6,980 nucleotides of DNA, taken from NCBI GenBank assembly GCA_025656435.1, contig JAHXHT010000125.1, positions 1-6,980 on the forward strand, in the 5' to 3' direction. The notes under the pieces were generated by a model. The model worked only from the letters and a program-made list of their open reading frames with translations. It was not told the origin of the DNA and did no database searches. Source of the stretch: Candidatus Thiodiazotropha sp. (ex Gloverina cf. vestifex) (lineage in GTDB: Bacteria; Pseudomonadota; Gammaproteobacteria; Chromatiales; Chromatiaceae). The stretch's first letter is position 1. Each line of letters starts with the position of its first letter. Positions 6,525 to 6,980 of the stretch are shown piece by piece. The position numbers and the translations under genes are program-made.

Positions 6525-6592
6525 TCGGTCTACCTCATCTGTGCTGTCTGTTTCTGCCTGCCGGACATCCTTGCCGGCGGCACCTGTCTATC

Positions 6593-6608
6593 AATTCGAG
6601 GCCGAATT
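6593..6608. promoter_or_regulatory. Palindrome at recA start site (candidate operator)
   Basis: AATTCG-AGGC-CGAATT is a perfect 6-bp dyad with a 4-base centre. It overlaps the downstream end of the predicted recA -10 box and the expected transcription start near 6599. That is a standard place for a repressor site. It does not match the enterobacterial LexA consensus CTGT-N8-ACAG. Which protein would bind is unknown. Confidence 0.35.
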
Positions 6609-6634
6609 ATCACACAGCCACAAGCTCACGTCAT
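6606..6634 (-). promoter_or_regulatory. Candidate recA promoter (sigma-70 type)
   Basis: On the minus strand ATGACG (6634-6629; 4 of 6 with TTGACA) and GATAAT (6611-6606; 5 of 6 with TATAAT) are 17 bases apart. TGT before the -10 makes it an extended -10 element. Transcription would start near 6599, giving a leader of about 75 bases before the recA ATG. This is the best promoter match in the upstream region. Confidence 0.55.
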
Positions 6635-6775
6635 GAGTCTTAAAGAACGCTTTTTAGATGAAATTTCACCACCCCTTTAATACAAGTAAAAATTGTTGGA
6701 AATAATGAACCGGATGGATGCGGGAGTTAATGGAGATTCCAAATTGAGCCCTGGCAGAATCGCGCGGTAAAGACA

Positions 6776-6819
6776 CACCCTACGGCAGATCTGAGTGTAG
6801 GGTGCGGCCCTGCCGCACC
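6776..6819. repeat. REP-like palindromic repeat, copy 3 with outer dyad
   Basis: The core GGTGCGGC-CCT-GCCGCACC (6801-6819) is a perfect 8-bp hairpin with a 3-base loop. A second dyad, CACCCTAC (6776-6783) with GTAGGGTG (6797-6804), shares bases 6801-6804 with the core, so the two hairpins exclude each other. The core matches the copies at 4893-4919 (reverse orientation) and 5002-5027. It lies about 170 bases upstream of the recA promoter. Confidence 0.65.
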
Positions 6820-6980
6820 GTGACATCACTCTCAGCTGACCGCTCTCGACCCGCAAGCCAGAGTGATATGGACAGCGTAATCATCAACACCATTAGGGAA
6901 GCTCTGAACGAATCCATCGATTGAGGGATAATGGTGCACATTCTAGGCCAATCATTATATAGACCCCATGAAGCAAACAA

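Larger units (their letters stand above)
6525..6980. other. Non-coding region upstream of recA
   Basis: These 456 bases hold the recA leader (6525-6599), its promoter, palindromic repeat copy 3 (6776-6819) and otherwise no gene I can support. The cinA/pncC gene often found before recA is absent here. A minus-strand frame entering from beyond the window and ending at 6780 runs through the palindromic repeat and looks non-coding. A TATAAT hexamer on the minus strand (6959-6954) near the right edge has only a poor -35 partner in view. Confidence 0.6.

Noticed and set aside
6892..6945. GGGAAGCTCTGAACGAATCC near the right end, reminiscent of insertion-sequence termini.
   Set aside because: No matching inverted end, target duplication or transposase is visible inside the window, so an insertion sequence cannot be claimed.
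6780..6980. Minus-strand frame of 66 codons with a hydrophobic middle (LMVLMITLSISLWLAG), entering from the right edge.
   Set aside because: Its end is encoded by the palindromic repeat, there is no good start context in view, and nothing resembles a known family.

Overview
The window is a compact, housekeeping stretch of a gammaproteobacterial chromosome read entirely on the minus strand. In transcription order it holds recA, recX, alaS, lysC, csrA and a tRNA-Ser(GCT) gene. This order is the classic gammaproteobacterial one: Escherichia coli has recA-recX-alaS-csrA-serV, and pseudomonads place lysC between alaS and csrA as here. The CsrA protein is almost identical to the E. coli protein over its first 50 residues, and RecA, AlaRS and aspartokinase carry all expected catalytic residues. 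The lysC position and the palindromic intergenic repeats suggest a non-enteric gammaproteobacterium (Chromatiales-like or Pseudomonas-like layout), but genus cannot be fixed from this sequence alone.

Layout from high to low coordinates. 6525-6980 is non-coding: it holds a good recA promoter, a small palindrome at the likely start site, a short leader, and one palindromic repeat. recA (6524-5496) runs straight into recX (open frame to 5499, ending at 5053), with two stem-loops at the junction. 4721-5052 is a spacer with two inverted copies of the same palindromic repeat. alaS (4720-2081) and lysC (1942-719) follow, separated by 138 bases. A 195-base leader region with a candidate promoter and two hairpins precedes csrA (523-338), which ends at a clear intrinsic terminator. 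tRNA-Ser(GCT), with CCA encoded, lies at 153-61.

The genes do not form one pathway. RecA and its modulator RecX act in recombination and the SOS response, alanyl-tRNA synthetase and tRNA-Ser in translation, aspartokinase at the entry to the aspartate amino-acid family, and CsrA in global post-transcriptional control.

I see no new defence, mobile or biosynthetic system. The points worth a second look are regulatory: a recX gene whose conserved N terminus has no ATG/GTG/TTG start, stem-loops at the recA-recX junction, a CsrA-type GGA hairpin over the csrA ribosome binding site, a likely internal start in lysC for a separate beta subunit, the absence of a canonical SOS box at recA, and a family of palindromic repeats present three times.
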